A stretch of DNA of 64,000 nt, taken from contig PHEY01000009.1 in the NCBI GenBank assembly GCA_002841335.1, forward strand, positions 152,755-216,754, in the 5' to 3' direction. This DNA comes from Actinobacteria bacterium HGW-Actinobacteria-2 (GTDB lineage Bacteria > Actinomycetota > Actinomycetes > Propionibacteriales > Propionibacteriaceae). Below, one piece after another: positions 34,145 through 42,568 of the stretch. The position numbers and the translations under genes are program-made. Numbering within the stretch: the stretch's first letter is position 1; every line of letters starts with the position of its first letter. The notes under the pieces were generated by a model, which saw only the letters and a program-made list of their open reading frames with translations, searched no databases and was not told the DNA's origin.

Positions 34145-36874
34145 GTGACCACGGATTTCGCTCCCGCCGACATGGACGTCATCGGCGTCCTCTCCCGGCC
34201 GGCGCCGACCTCAGGAGAGCCCTTCACCGACGACGAGTTGGCGGGTATCACCGAGGCCCTCAAGCAGCCCGAGTTCAGCCTTGAGTTCACCAACACGCTC
34301 TGGGCTGCCCTGCTGCGCGACGATGCCGCCAGCATCAAGCTGATGGCGACCTTGTGGGACCTGCCGATGTCGCGCAAGCGCGGCTTCATGAAGGCTGTCG
34401 ACACCCAGCTTTCCGAGCGCTACCCGATGTTCGCCGGCACCAGCGAGAAGTGGCCGGCCCTCAACGGCATCGGCCCCTACATTCGCGAACCCGAAGCCCG
34501 CAACGCCGACTTCGAGCTGGTCAACAAGGGCTACCTGGGCTACATGGACCTGGGCTACAGCCGTCGCGAGATCGAGCTGTTCGTCTGGCTGGAGGCGCTG
34601 CGCGACATGCAGTGCAACAAGCAGCCGTGCGTGCTCGGTGTGCTCGCCGCCGGCGCTGAGGAGCCCACCGGTGGCTGCCCGGTGAGCGTCGAGATCCCCA
34701 AGATGTTCGAACTGATCGGCACCGGACGCTTCCGCGAAGCGCTGGAGGCGCTGGAGGCGGTCAACCCGCTGCCCAACGTGACCGGACGCGTCTGCCCGCA
34801 GGAACTGCAGTGCCAGAGCCACTGCGTCCACAAGCATTCGATGAGCATCGGTCAGCTGGAGTGGTTCCTGCCGCAGTGGGAGAAGGTGGCCGAGCCCGAG
34901 CAGCTCAAGGCGCGCTTCTCCGGCCGTCCGAACCCGTGGCAGCAGGCCACCCGTCCGCCGGTGGCGATCGTCGGTTCCGGCCCGGCCGGCCTGATCACCG
35001 CCTACCTGCTGGCCGCTGACGGCTTCCCGGTGACGGTCTTCGAGGCCTTCCACGAGCTCGGTGGCGTGCTGCGCTACGGCATCCCCGAGTTTCGCCTGCC
35101 CAACGAGTTGATCGACGACGTCGTGGCCAAGATCAAGGCCCTCGGCGGTCGCTTCGTGACCAGCTTCGTGGTCGGCAAGACCGCCACCATCGAACAGCTG
35201 CGCGACGCCGGCTTCGTGAAGGTGTTCGTCGGTTCGGGTGCCGGTCTGCCGCGCTTCCTGAACGTGCCCGGTGAGCACCTGCTGAACGTGATGAGCGCCA
35301 ACGAGTTCCTCACCCGCGTCAACCTGATGCAGGCCCACAAGGACGATCACGAGACCCCGCTGCCGGAGGTTGCCGGCAAGCAGGTGCTGATCATCGGTGG
35401 TGGCAACACCGCCATGGACGCCGCGCGCACCTCACGTCGCCTGGGCGGCAACGTGACCATCGTGTACCGCCGCACCCAGGCCGAGATGCCTGCCCGTGAG
35501 GAAGAGCTCGAGCACGCGATCGAAGAGGGCATCGTGGTTTCCGAACTACGCTCCCCGGTGGAATTCCTGTGCAACGACGGCAGCCACTTCGTCACCACCG
35601 CGGTGGTGGAGAAGATGGCCCTCGGCGAGCCGGACGAGTCCGGGCGTCGCCGTCCGGTGGCCACTGGCGAGACCGAGAACATCGACGCCGACCTGGTGAT
35701 CATGGCGCTCGGCAACGACGCCAACCCGATCATCAAGGACTCCGAGCCGCGACTGGAGACCAGCCGTTGGGGCACCATCAACCAGGTCAGCAAGTCCTCC
35801 AAGGAGACCACCCTGGCCGGCGTCTACACCGGTGGCGACGCCGCCCGTGGCGGCTCGACCGCGATCCGTGCTGCCGGCGACGGCCAGTCGGCGGCCCGCG
35901 AGATGGTCCAGGCCATGGAGTCGATGACCGCCACCGAGATCAAGGCTCGGGTCGATCAGGCGCTCGCCTACACCGACACCTCGGCCGAGCTGCCGGTGAT
36001 CGTGTCCAAGACCCATCTCAGCGACGGCATCGAGGAGTTCGAGATTCGCGCTCCGATGGTGGCTCGTTCGGCTCGGGCCGGGCAGTTCGTCCGGGTGCTC
36101 TCGCACGCCAAGGGCGAACTGGTTCCGCTCACCTTGGCCGACTGGAACGCCGACGCCGGCACCATCACCCTGGTCGTGCAGGGCATGGGTACCACGTCGC
36201 TGCAGATCAACCAGATGGGCGTGGGCGACGCCTTCGCCGGCATCGCCGGTCCGCTGGGCCTGCCCAGCCACCTGGAGCGCTACAGCGACGACTCGACGGT
36301 GGTCTTCACCGCCGGCGGCCTCGGCCTGCCGCCGGTGTACCCGATCATGCGCGAGCACCTGCGCCTGGGTAACCACGTCACCTTGATCTCCGGCTTCCGC
36401 AGCAAGGAACTGATGTTCTGGGACGGCGAGGGCGAGCGCGTGGGCGCTCTCCAGGCCGAGTTCGGCGATCAGTTGGACGTGATCTACGCCACCAACGACG
36501 GCAGCTTCGGCGTTCACGGCTTCGTCACCACTCCGCTGGAGGAGATGCTGAAGGCCAACACCGAAGGCAAGGGTCGTCCGATCGCCGAGGTCGTCACCAT
36601 CGGCCCGCCGATGATGATGCGTGCGGTCTCCGATCTCACCCGCCCCTACGGTGTGCACACCGTGGCCAGCCTGAACTCGATCATGGTCGACGCCACCGGC
36701 ATGTGTGGCGCCTGCATGGTCCCGGTCACCGAGGGCGACAAGCTGGTCCGCAAGCACGCCTGCATCGACGGCCCCGAGATCGACGGCCACGCCATCGATT
36801 GGGACAAGTTCCTGCCGCGGTTCGGCTTGTTCAAGGCCCAGGAGCAGGCCAGCCGCGCCAAGGCAGGCTTCTGA
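34145..36874 (+). CDS. Fused GltD-like/FNR-like flavoprotein (NfnB-NfnA or SudA-SudB in one chain)
   Basis: 909 residues from GTG 34145, preceded by CGAGGAGATACGCA. Residues 1-~135 are an extension with no recognised domain. Next is the Fe-S segment (Cys157, Cys162 in MQCNKQPC; GGCPVSVEIP; RVCPQELQCQSHC), then a GltD-like flavoprotein with FAD loop VAIVGSGPAG (~273) and NAD(P)H loop LIIGGGNTAMDAARTS (~414). From ~618 comes a ferredoxin-NADP reductase-like part ending in a [2Fe-2S] motif, MCGACMVP (Cys854, Cys857) and HACIDGPE. These are the two subunits of NADH-dependent ferredoxin:NADP oxidoreductase/sulfide dehydrogenase, joined in one chain. It probably links NAD(H), NADP(H) and ferredoxin pools; glutamate synthase activity is unlikely as no GltB is near. 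The usual first Cys (RCxQC) is Asp here, and ~11 residues are inserted before GCPV. Confidence 0.85.
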   Translation: MTTDFAPADMDVIGVLSRPAPTSGEPFTDDELAGITEALKQPEFSLEFTNTLWAALLRDDAASIKLMATLWDLPMSRKRGFMKAVDTQLSERYPMFAGTSEKWPALNGIGPYIREPEARNADFELVNKGYLGYMDLGYSRREIELFVWLEALRDMQCNKQPCVLGVLAAGAEEPTGGCPVSVEIPKMFELIGTGRFREALEALEAVNPLPNVTGRVCPQELQCQSHCVHKHSMSIGQLEWFLPQWEKVAEPEQLKARFSGRPNPWQQATRPPVAIVGSGPAGLITAYLLAADGFPVTVFEAFHELGGVLRYGIPEFRLPNELIDDVVAKIKALGGRFVTSFVVGKTATIEQLRDAGFVKVFVGSGAGLPRFLNVPGEHLLNVMSANEFLTRVNLMQAHKDDHETPLPEVAGKQVLIIGGGNTAMDAARTSRRLGGNVTIVYRRTQAEMPAREEELEHAIEEGIVVSELRSPVEFLCNDGSHFVTTAVVEKMALGEPDESGRRRPVATGETENIDADLVIMALGNDANPIIKDSEPRLETSRWGTINQVSKSSKETTLAGVYTGGDAARGGSTAIRAAGDGQSAAREMVQAMESMTATEIKARVDQALAYTDTSAELPVIVSKTHLSDGIEEFEIRAPMVARSARAGQFVRVLSHAKGELVPLTLADWNADAGTITLVVQGMGTTSLQINQMGVGDAFAGIAGPLGLPSHLERYSDDSTVVFTAGGLGLPPVYPIMREHLRLGNHVTLISGFRSKELMFWDGEGERVGALQAEFGDQLDVIYATNDGSFGVHGFVTTPLEEMLKANTEGKGRPIAEVVTIGPPMMMRAVSDLTRPYGVHTVASLNSIMVDATGMCGACMVPVTEGDKLVRKHACIDGPEIDGHAIDWDKFLPRFGLFKAQEQASRAKAGF

Positions 36875-36884
36875 TCCACAGCCA

Positions 36885-36919
36885 CAACGCTCGGCTGGTC
36901 TCTGACCGGCCGGGCGTTG
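36885..36919. terminator. Bidirectional hairpin terminator
   Basis: CAACGCTCGGCTGGTC, loop TCT, GACCGGCCGGGCGTTG: a 16-bp stem with two G-U pairs, between the convergent Nfn-like gene and the racemase-like gene. Confidence 0.8.
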
Positions 36920-36942
36920 CTGCGTTCAGGTGAGGGTTGCGG

Positions 36943-37719
36943 TCAGATCCAGCCGCTGTAGGGCCGCTGCGCCACCGCCGAATGAAGCCAGCGGATCAGT
37001 GTGGTGAAGTCGAACACGGGCAGCCCCACGGCAGCCTGGATCGCGGCCGCGTACGGCGGCAGGTCGCTGCATTCCAGCAGCACCGCGCCCACCTGCGGAT
37101 CGGCGCACAGCTGCCGCGCCAAGGTGATCGCTTCGGCCTGGACGGCTTCGTTGTCGAAGCTGCCCCGGCCGGTCAGGATCGCGGAGAACTCCGGGGCGTC
37201 CTGCAATCCGCCCACGACCAGGTCGGACGCATCAGCGACCCCGCAAGCCGCCAGCAGGTCAGCGCTGAGCGAGGTGGCATCGGCGGTCAGTACGGCGATC
37301 TTGCGCCCAGGCAGGATCGTCCGGATCCAGGGCAGTTGGACCAGCGAGGACAGCGCCGTCGGCACGCTCAGTTGCGGCGCCACGGTGGCGTGATAGCGGC
37401 CGAAGAACCCACAGGCCGAACTGATCGCCCGCACGCCTTCGGCCTCCAGCTCGCGGCAGGCGGCCAGCACCTGCTCGGTGACGTCGGCGGCGTCCGGCCC
37501 GAACAGGGTGTCGATGTCGAGCCCGCGCACCGGCTTCAGGCGTACCGGAAAGTCGAAGGTGGCGGCGTTGACCACATTGCCGGGCACCATCGGGTACCAG
37601 ACGTCCTCGATGTAGATCACGCCGACCGGGTAGCCGGCCACCGCCTGCCCCGGCCCCATCTGTACCCGTCCGATGGGCGCCCCGGCGGCCAGGTAGCCGT
37701 ACGGACGCGCCGGGCTCAC
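36943..37719 (-). CDS. Asp/Glu racemase-superfamily protein (AroM/maleate-isomerase-like)
   Basis: 258 residues from GTG 37719, which overlaps the upstream stop as GTGA. The two-cysteine acid-base pair of the superfamily is seen in ISSACGFFGRY and LLECSDLPPYA. The family racemises amino acids or isomerises/decarboxylates related acids. GVIYIEDVWYPMVPGNVVN is characteristic of the non-MurI branch. It is the last gene of the ten-gene cluster. It may invert a D/L centre of the imported substrate; exact reaction unknown. Confidence 0.75.
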   Translation of the reverse strand: MSPARPYGYLAAGAPIGRVQMGPGQAVAGYPVGVIYIEDVWYPMVPGNVVNAATFDFPVRLKPVRGLDIDTLFGPDAADVTEQVLAACRELEAEGVRAISSACGFFGRYHATVAPQLSVPTALSSLVQLPWIRTILPGRKIAVLTADATSLSADLLAACGVADASDLVVGGLQDAPEFSAILTGRGSFDNEAVQAEAITLARQLCADPQVGAVLLECSDLPPYAAAIQAAVGLPVFDFTTLIRWLHSAVAQRPYSGWI

Positions 37720-38966
37720 CGCCCCCACCGGAAACGCTTCGGCGACAGCATGGCGTACGCGGCCGGCGCAGTGCCTTCCATGAGCGAGCGCAGCACCTTC
37801 GCAGTCGACGGCGCATACGTGAGGCCGAGCATGGCGTGCCCAGTAGCCAGGTAGGCATTCCCCCAGCCGGGCACCAGCCCGACCACCGGAACCCCGTCGG
37901 CCGACATCGGACGCAGACCTGCCCACGCCGGCTGGGCGCCATCCAGCGGCACGCCGGGGTAGGTGGCCTTCACATCGTCGAGCAGCTTGGCTGCGGCCTT
38001 GGCGTTCACCGTCGGAGCCGGCTGACCGATGATCATGCCGCTGGAGGCGCGCAGCCCCCAGTCCAACGGCGTGACGGCGATGTGGGAGCCGTCGGTGAGC
38101 ACCGAGCAGCGCGGCTTGGCCGCCTCGTCGTCGAAGTGCACGTCGATGGAGTAACCGCCCCCGGAGTACACCGGGAGCGAGCAGCCGAGCTTGGCGGCCA
38201 GTCCCCGTGAAGCCACGCCCGCGGCGATCACCACCTGGTCGGCGTCGTAGACCCCGTTGGTGGTGGCAACCGCGGTCACCTCACCGGCCTCAGTGACGAA
38301 GTCGATCACCGTGGCGTGCTCGATCAGCTGCCCACCGCGGGCGGCGATCGCCTCGACCAGTGCCCGCATCAGCGACGCCGGCTCGACCTGCAGGTCGCCG
38401 GGAGCCAGGTAGCCGTAGCTCAGTTCGGGGGCGAGGTTCGGATCGACGGCGTGGACGGCCTCTGCCCCGTCCAGCACCGTGATCCTCGACTTGATCGAGG
38501 GAAAGTCATCGAAGACCGCCAGCCCGGCTTCGAACGATGCCCGGCTGTCGAAGACGTGCATCGAGCCGCCCTCGTGGCGCTCGAAGACCAGGCCGTCGGC
38601 AACGTACTCGGCGTAGTCGTCCAGCACCATCGTGGTGAGCAGGTCTTGTGCCACGGTGCCCAGGGCGAAGTTGGCCTTGGCCGTCGCCCAGGCCATCCGG
38701 GCCAGGAAGGTGAGGAAGCCGAGTTCCACGCGCGGGCGGACGGTGATGGCCTGGTCGCCGCTCAGGATCGAGCGTGCCGCCGTCCCGACCGTGCCGGGCG
38801 CCGGCACCGGGAAGGACAACACCCCGGTGACCAACGCGGCATTGCCCAGGGACGGCCCCTGGCCGTAGGTGTCGCGCTCCAGAACGGTGACCTCATGACC
38901 GGCCTTGAGCAGTTCGTAGGCGGTCGCCAGGCCGACGACACCGGCTCCGACGATGACCGTGCGCAT
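37716..38966 (-). CDS. FAD-dependent D-amino-acid dehydrogenase/oxidase, DadA-like
   Basis: 416 residues. VIVGAGVVGLATAYELLKAG is the FAD-binding loop. PSLGNAALVTGVLSFPVPAP resembles DadA's cofactor-adjacent segment, and the C-terminal GLRPMSADGVPVVGLVPGWGNAYLATGHAMLGLT is shown here only as SADGVPVVGLVPG. It would oxidise a D-amino acid or amine to an imine/keto acid. The next gene upstream, ridA, is joined by a TGATG overlap and could hydrolyse that imine. Confidence 0.88.
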   Translation of the reverse strand: MRTVIVGAGVVGLATAYELLKAGHEVTVLERDTYGQGPSLGNAALVTGVLSFPVPAPGTVGTAARSILSGDQAITVRPRVELGFLTFLARMAWATAKANFALGTVAQDLLTTMVLDDYAEYVADGLVFERHEGGSMHVFDSRASFEAGLAVFDDFPSIKSRITVLDGAEAVHAVDPNLAPELSYGYLAPGDLQVEPASLMRALVEAIAARGGQLIEHATVIDFVTEAGEVTAVATTNGVYDADQVVIAAGVASRGLAAKLGCSLPVYSGGGYSIDVHFDDEAAKPRCSVLTDGSHIAVTPLDWGLRASSGMIIGQPAPTVNAKAAAKLLDDVKATYPGVPLDGAQPAWAGLRPMSADGVPVVGLVPGWGNAYLATGHAMLGLTYAPSTAKVLRSLMEGTAPAAYAMLSPKRFRWGR

Positions 38967-39346
38967 CAGTGGGCCCCGCTGATCGCGGCAGTGACCAGCA
39001 TCTCGATCTTGTAGCCCGGCAGCGTCGCGCCGACGGTGGCCCGGGGCGGGAAGGGTGCGGGCACCAGCTCGGAGTAGACCTGGTTGAATCCGGCGTAGTC
39101 GGCCTCGATGTCCCCGAGGAACACCTGCACCTGCACCAGGTCGGCCAGGCTGGAGCCGGCCGCGTCCAGGATCTTTTCCAACAGCTCGAAGCTGTAGCGG
39201 GTCTGCTCCTCGATCGTGCTCCCGCGCACCTGGCCGGTCACCAGATCATGGGAGGTGATGCCGGAGGTGAACAACAGGTCACCGACCACCTTGCCGTGGC
39301 TGTAGGCCGCGACCGACTCCCCTACCGAAATGACTTTCACTGCCAT
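38966..39346 (-). CDS. RidA family enamine/imine deaminase
   Basis: 126 residues. Conserved parts are GKVVGDLLFTSGI and PFPPRATVGATLPGYKIEM with the substrate-binding Arg. RidA proteins hydrolyse reactive enamine/imine products of amino-acid metabolism to keto acids. It sits between the ABC ATPase (9 bp upstream) and the DadA-like gene (1-bp overlap). AGGACGAGACG precedes the ATG. A role in detoxifying the DadA-like product is inferred. Confidence 0.9.
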   Translation of the reverse strand: MAVKVISVGESVAAYSHGKVVGDLLFTSGITSHDLVTGQVRGSTIEEQTRYSFELLEKILDAAGSSLADLVQVQVFLGDIEADYAGFNQVYSELVPAPFPPRATVGATLPGYKIEMLVTAAISGAH

Positions 39347-39355
39347 CGTCTCGTC

Positions 39356-40162
39356 CTATCTGTTCACTGCGGAGAGGAACTTGCGGGTTCGTTCCTCGCT
39401 CGGGTTGGTCATCACTTCTTCGGGGACGCCCTGCTCGATGATCGCGCCGTCCTCCATCACCACCAGGTGATCGCCGATGGTGCGGGCGAATCCCATTTCG
39501 TGGGTGACCACCAGCATCGTCATGCCCGAGGCGGCCACCTCCTTCATCACCGCCAGCACCTCCTGGGCCAGCTCGGGATCCAGGGCGGAAGTGGGTTCGT
39601 CGAAAAGCATCACTTTCGGCTCCAGCGCCAAGGCGCGGGCGATCGCAACTCGCTGCTGCTGACCGCCGGAAATCTTGGCCGGGTACGCGTCGGCCTTCTC
39701 GGCCAAACCCACCCGCTTCAACAGCTCGGCGCCGCGCTCGCGGGCCTCCTCTGCGCTGAGCTTCAGCACCCGGCGCTGGGGCAACACGATGTTCTCCAGG
39801 ACGGTCAGGTGCGGGAACAGGTTGAAGGACTGGAAGACCATGCCGACATTGCGACGCAGCTGCAGCAGTTCCCGGCGCGGGTGGCTACGTCCGGCGGCCA
39901 GGTATTGCCCGGCCACCACCATGTTGCCGCCGTCGGGCTGCTCCAGCAGGTTCACGCAGCGCAACAAGGTGCTCTTGCCGGCGCCACTCGGGCCGATGAT
40001 CGAACACACTTCGCCTTGCTTGACCCGCAGGGACACCTTCTTCAGCACCTGGTGACCGGCGAAGGTCTTCTCGATCGCGCCGAGTTCGATCGCATAGTTC
40101 ACGGCGTCGGTTCGGATGTCACGCTTGCCGCTGTAGCGGCCGGGTGGGACGGTGTCAGCCAT
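39356..40162 (-). CDS. Polar amino-acid ABC transporter ATP-binding protein
   Basis: 268 residues from ATG 40162, after GGAGCTACAG; a start 13 codons earlier is less likely. Walker A GPSGAGKST, signature ISGGQQQRVAIARAL, Walker B VMLFDEPTSALDPE, and the H-loop VVTHEMGFA. The sequence is of the GlnQ/HisP type. It energises the two permeases encoded upstream. It is separated from the binding-protein gene by a strong hairpin, so its dosage may be lower. Confidence 0.95.
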   Translation of the reverse strand: MADTVPPGRYSGKRDIRTDAVNYAIELGAIEKTFAGHQVLKKVSLRVKQGEVCSIIGPSGAGKSTLLRCVNLLEQPDGGNMVVAGQYLAAGRSHPRRELLQLRRNVGMVFQSFNLFPHLTVLENIVLPQRRVLKLSAEEARERGAELLKRVGLAEKADAYPAKISGGQQQRVAIARALALEPKVMLFDEPTSALDPELAQEVLAVMKEVAASGMTMLVVTHEMGFARTIGDHLVVMEDGAIIEQGVPEEVMTNPSEERTRKFLSAVNR

Positions 40163-40197
40163 CTGTAGCTCCAAGGTTGCGGTGTGCCAGTGAGAGG

Positions 40198-40235
40198 GCA
40201 TCGGTGGCCGGGAGGGGATGACCGGCCACCGATGC
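40198..40235 (-). terminator. 14-bp-stem hairpin between binding-protein and ATPase genes
   Basis: GCATCGGTGGCCGG (40198-40211) pairs exactly with CCGGCCACCGATGC (40222-40235) around a 10-nt loop, 8 bp past the binding-protein stop. Such hairpins often stabilise the binding-protein message and dampen downstream expression. Confidence 0.8.
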
Positions 40236-40243
40236 GGCTGTGC

Positions 40244-41101
40244 TCAGCTCTCGAGCAGGTAGTTGTCGGTGACCTGAGATTCCTTCGGGTCAACGTTGTA
40301 CTTGGTGAAGATCTCGGCCAGCTTGCCGCTGCTGCGCAGCTTGGCGATGTCTTCGTTGAGGGCCGTCCCCAAGGCGGCGTTCTCCTTGGTGTAGGGCAGG
40401 CCCGCCTGGGCCGGCTTCACCGAGGCGCCGATGCGGTCGTCCGGCTGGGCGGTGGCTACCTGCCAGCCGGGGTTGTCCTTGGCGTGCAGTTCGCCCACGG
40501 GGATGGAGTCGATGCCGACCTCGATCCGGCCGGCCTTGAGGTCGGCCCACATCTCGACGTTCGACTTGTAGATCTTCAGCGAGTCGCCGAGCACCTTCTT
40601 CAGGTCCGGCACCCACAGGTAGCCATCAACGGTGCCCACCTTGCGGGTGAAGATCGTCGGCAGATCGCTCACGCCGTCTTTGCTGATGATCCCCATGCCG
40701 TCGTAGTACATCGGGTCGGACAGGCCCACGATCTCCGCACGGCTGGTGGTGCGGTAGTAGTCGCCCACCGCCACGTCAGCGCGTCCGGACTGAACCGCCG
40801 GAACGGCTGCGGAGTACTCGACCTTGGTGAAGTCGGTCTTCAGGCACTCCATGTCAGCGATCGCCTTGACGATCTCGGAGTCGATCCCGCTGGCGGCGCC
40901 ATCGGTGCCGAAGGTCACGAACGGCGCGAACTCCGGAGCGGCCACGGTCAGCGTGCCGCCGGTCACCGTGGTGAGACCCGCGTGAGCCGGGGTGCAGTTG
41001 GTCGACGGCGCAGCCGCCGGCGCGGCCGACGAACAGCCGGTAACGGACAGACCGACGACGAGGACACCCAGCGCCGCGGCCTTGATGAACGAGTTGGACA
41101 T
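40244..41101 (-). CDS. Amino-acid ABC transporter substrate-binding lipoprotein
   Basis: 285 residues from ATG 41101, with AAAAAGGGG upstream. The lipobox is LSVTGCSS. The mature part is a SBP_bac_3 fold: GGTLTVAAPEFAPFVTF, GIDSEIVKAIADMECLKTDF and DVAVGDYYRTTSRAEIVGLS. An extra Cys pair (Cys in NCTPAH and MECLKT) may form a disulfide. It captures the cluster's substrate outside the membrane. Usual basic/polar amino-acid specificity residues cannot be assigned by eye. Confidence 0.92.
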   Translation of the reverse strand: MSNSFIKAAALGVLVVGLSVTGCSSAAPAAAPSTNCTPAHAGLTTVTGGTLTVAAPEFAPFVTFGTDGAASGIDSEIVKAIADMECLKTDFTKVEYSAAVPAVQSGRADVAVGDYYRTTSRAEIVGLSDPMYYDGMGIISKDGVSDLPTIFTRKVGTVDGYLWVPDLKKVLGDSLKIYKSNVEMWADLKAGRIEVGIDSIPVGELHAKDNPGWQVATAQPDDRIGASVKPAQAGLPYTKENAALGTALNEDIAKLRSSGKLAEIFTKYNVDPKESQVTDNYLLES

Positions 41102-41157
41102 GGTCACACCCCTTTTTCCTTCTGATTGGTTCTTGCTTTGGTTGTTGTTCCCCACGG

Positions 41158-41826
41158 CTATTGCCGCAGGGTGAGACGTTCTTCGACCTTGTTGGTCAGC
41201 CAGCTGGTTGGCACCGTGATCGCGGCGTACATCAGCCCCGCCAGCGCGAAGATCTCCAGGGCCCGGAAACTGCTGGACGCGATCCCGCTGGCGTTGGCGG
41301 TGAGTTCGGAGACGGTGATCGAGTAGGCCAATGACGTGGCCTGGAAGATCTGGATCGCGAAGCCCATCAGCGCGGGCACCGCCACCCGAAGCCCTTGTGG
41401 GATCACCACGAACCGCAGGACATCGCCGGAGGTCATCGCCAGCGCGTGGGCGGCCTCGACCGATCCGGGGTTGACCGCTTTGAGCCCGCCGCGCAGGTAC
41501 TCGCTGGTGTAGGCGGCGGTGGTGTACGTCAAGCCGATCACCGCGCAGATGAAGGCTTCCGGCGACCAGGACAGCAGCGGGAGCCCGAAGTAGACCACGT
41601 AAAGCACCACCAGCGCCGGCGCCCCGCGACCGACCTCGACCACGGCGACGCTGAGCCAGCGGACGGCCCGCAGCTTCGCTTCCGTACCCAGCGCGAGCAG
41701 CAGCCCGAGCGGCAACCCGAACAGCAGGGCCAGTGCGGTGAGCTGGAGGGAGACACCCAAGCCCGCCAGCAGCTGCGGGAAGTACTTGGCCCAGAACTCG
41801 AAGGTGTTGGTCTGCAGCGCGATCAT
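41158..41826 (-). CDS. Amino-acid ABC transporter permease (His/Glu/Gln/Arg/opine type)
   Basis: 222 residues, about five membrane helices. The EAA loop is EAAHALAMTSGDVLRFVVIPQG. GLGVSLQLTALALLFGLPLG is the N-terminal helix of HisM/HisQ-type permeases. It pairs with the permease encoded immediately upstream, whose stop overlaps its ATG by 4 bp. Confidence 0.93.
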   Translation of the reverse strand: MIALQTNTFEFWAKYFPQLLAGLGVSLQLTALALLFGLPLGLLLALGTEAKLRAVRWLSVAVVEVGRGAPALVVLYVVYFGLPLLSWSPEAFICAVIGLTYTTAAYTSEYLRGGLKAVNPGSVEAAHALAMTSGDVLRFVVIPQGLRVAVPALMGFAIQIFQATSLAYSITVSELTANASGIASSSFRALEIFALAGLMYAAITVPTSWLTNKVEERLTLRQ

Positions 41827-42458
41827 CGTGAACTCACCTGCATTCGGGCCTCCATGCCACGGGCCATCAGACCGAAGGGCACGGACAAGACGATGTAGAC
41901 GGCTGCCGCGGCGAAGAAGGTGTAGATGCCGTCGGCGGAGTTACGGGCGTAGGTGGTGGCGGTGTAGACCATCTCGGTGACCCCGATCACCGAGGCGATC
42001 GAGGAGTCCTTGATCAGACCGATGAAGTAGGTGGCCAGCCCCGGCAGCATGGCGCGCAGCGCTTGCGGCGAGATCACTTCGACGAAGCTGGTCCAGCCGC
42101 CCAGGCCCAGGGCTTGGCAGGCTTCGAACTGGCCTCTGGGTACCGCGAGCAGCCCGCCGCGGAAGATCTCGGCCAGGTAGCCCGCCGACACCACACCTAG
42201 GCCGAGGATTCCGGCCTCCAGAGCGTTCATCTTGATCTTCAGCAGTGGCAGCCCGAAGAAGATGAACAGCAGCCACACGATCGGCGGGATGCCGCGCGCG
42301 AGGTCGATCAGCAACCCGGCGACGCCCCGCACCGGGGCCACCTTGGAGCGCCGCGCCAATGCCAATGGAATGGCCAGAAGAAAGCCCACCAAAAACGCGC
42401 CGGCCGTCACCAGAAGGGTGTACGGAATGGCCAAGATAATGGCCCACATACCTTCCAT
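41823..42458 (-). CDS. Amino-acid ABC transporter permease (second subunit)
   Basis: 211 residues with five hydrophobic segments. The EAA loop is EACQALGLGGWTSFVEVISPQA, here EACQALGLGGW then VISPQA. IPYTLLVTAGAFLVGFLLAI is the first helix. Starts at ATG 42458 or three codons in (MWAII); AGGAAGGGCGGGA precedes it. First gene of the transport half of the cluster. Confidence 0.93.
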   Translation of the reverse strand: MEGMWAIILAIPYTLLVTAGAFLVGFLLAIPLALARRSKVAPVRGVAGLLIDLARGIPPIVWLLFIFFGLPLLKIKMNALEAGILGLGVVSAGYLAEIFRGGLLAVPRGQFEACQALGLGGWTSFVEVISPQALRAMLPGLATYFIGLIKDSSIASVIGVTEMVYTATTYARNSADGIYTFFAAAAVYIVLSVPFGLMARGMEARMQVSSR

Positions 42459-42568
42459 TCCCGCCCTTCCTGAGCACCTTTTCCAGCAATTAGCTGAAAC
42501 CTAGTCGACTCATGTTTCACAGATCTTGCGAAAAACACCTGCCAGGTTGCCCCTGGGTTACCGATAAG
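42459..42568 (-). promoter_or_regulatory. AT-richer gap with attenuator-like hairpin inside the catabolic cluster
   Basis: Between the dehydrogenase stop and the permease start. CCAGG-TTGCC-CCTGG (42542-42556) is followed on the minus strand by a TTTTT run (42531-42535), as in a terminator/attenuator. AGTCGACT (palindrome, ~42503) lies further on. The transport half may have its own promoter here. Confidence 0.5.

Noticed and set aside
34145..36874. Glutamate synthase small subunit (gltD) annotation
   Set aside because: The FNR-like C-terminal half with a [2Fe-2S] motif and absence of gltB point to an NfnAB/SudAB-type enzyme.
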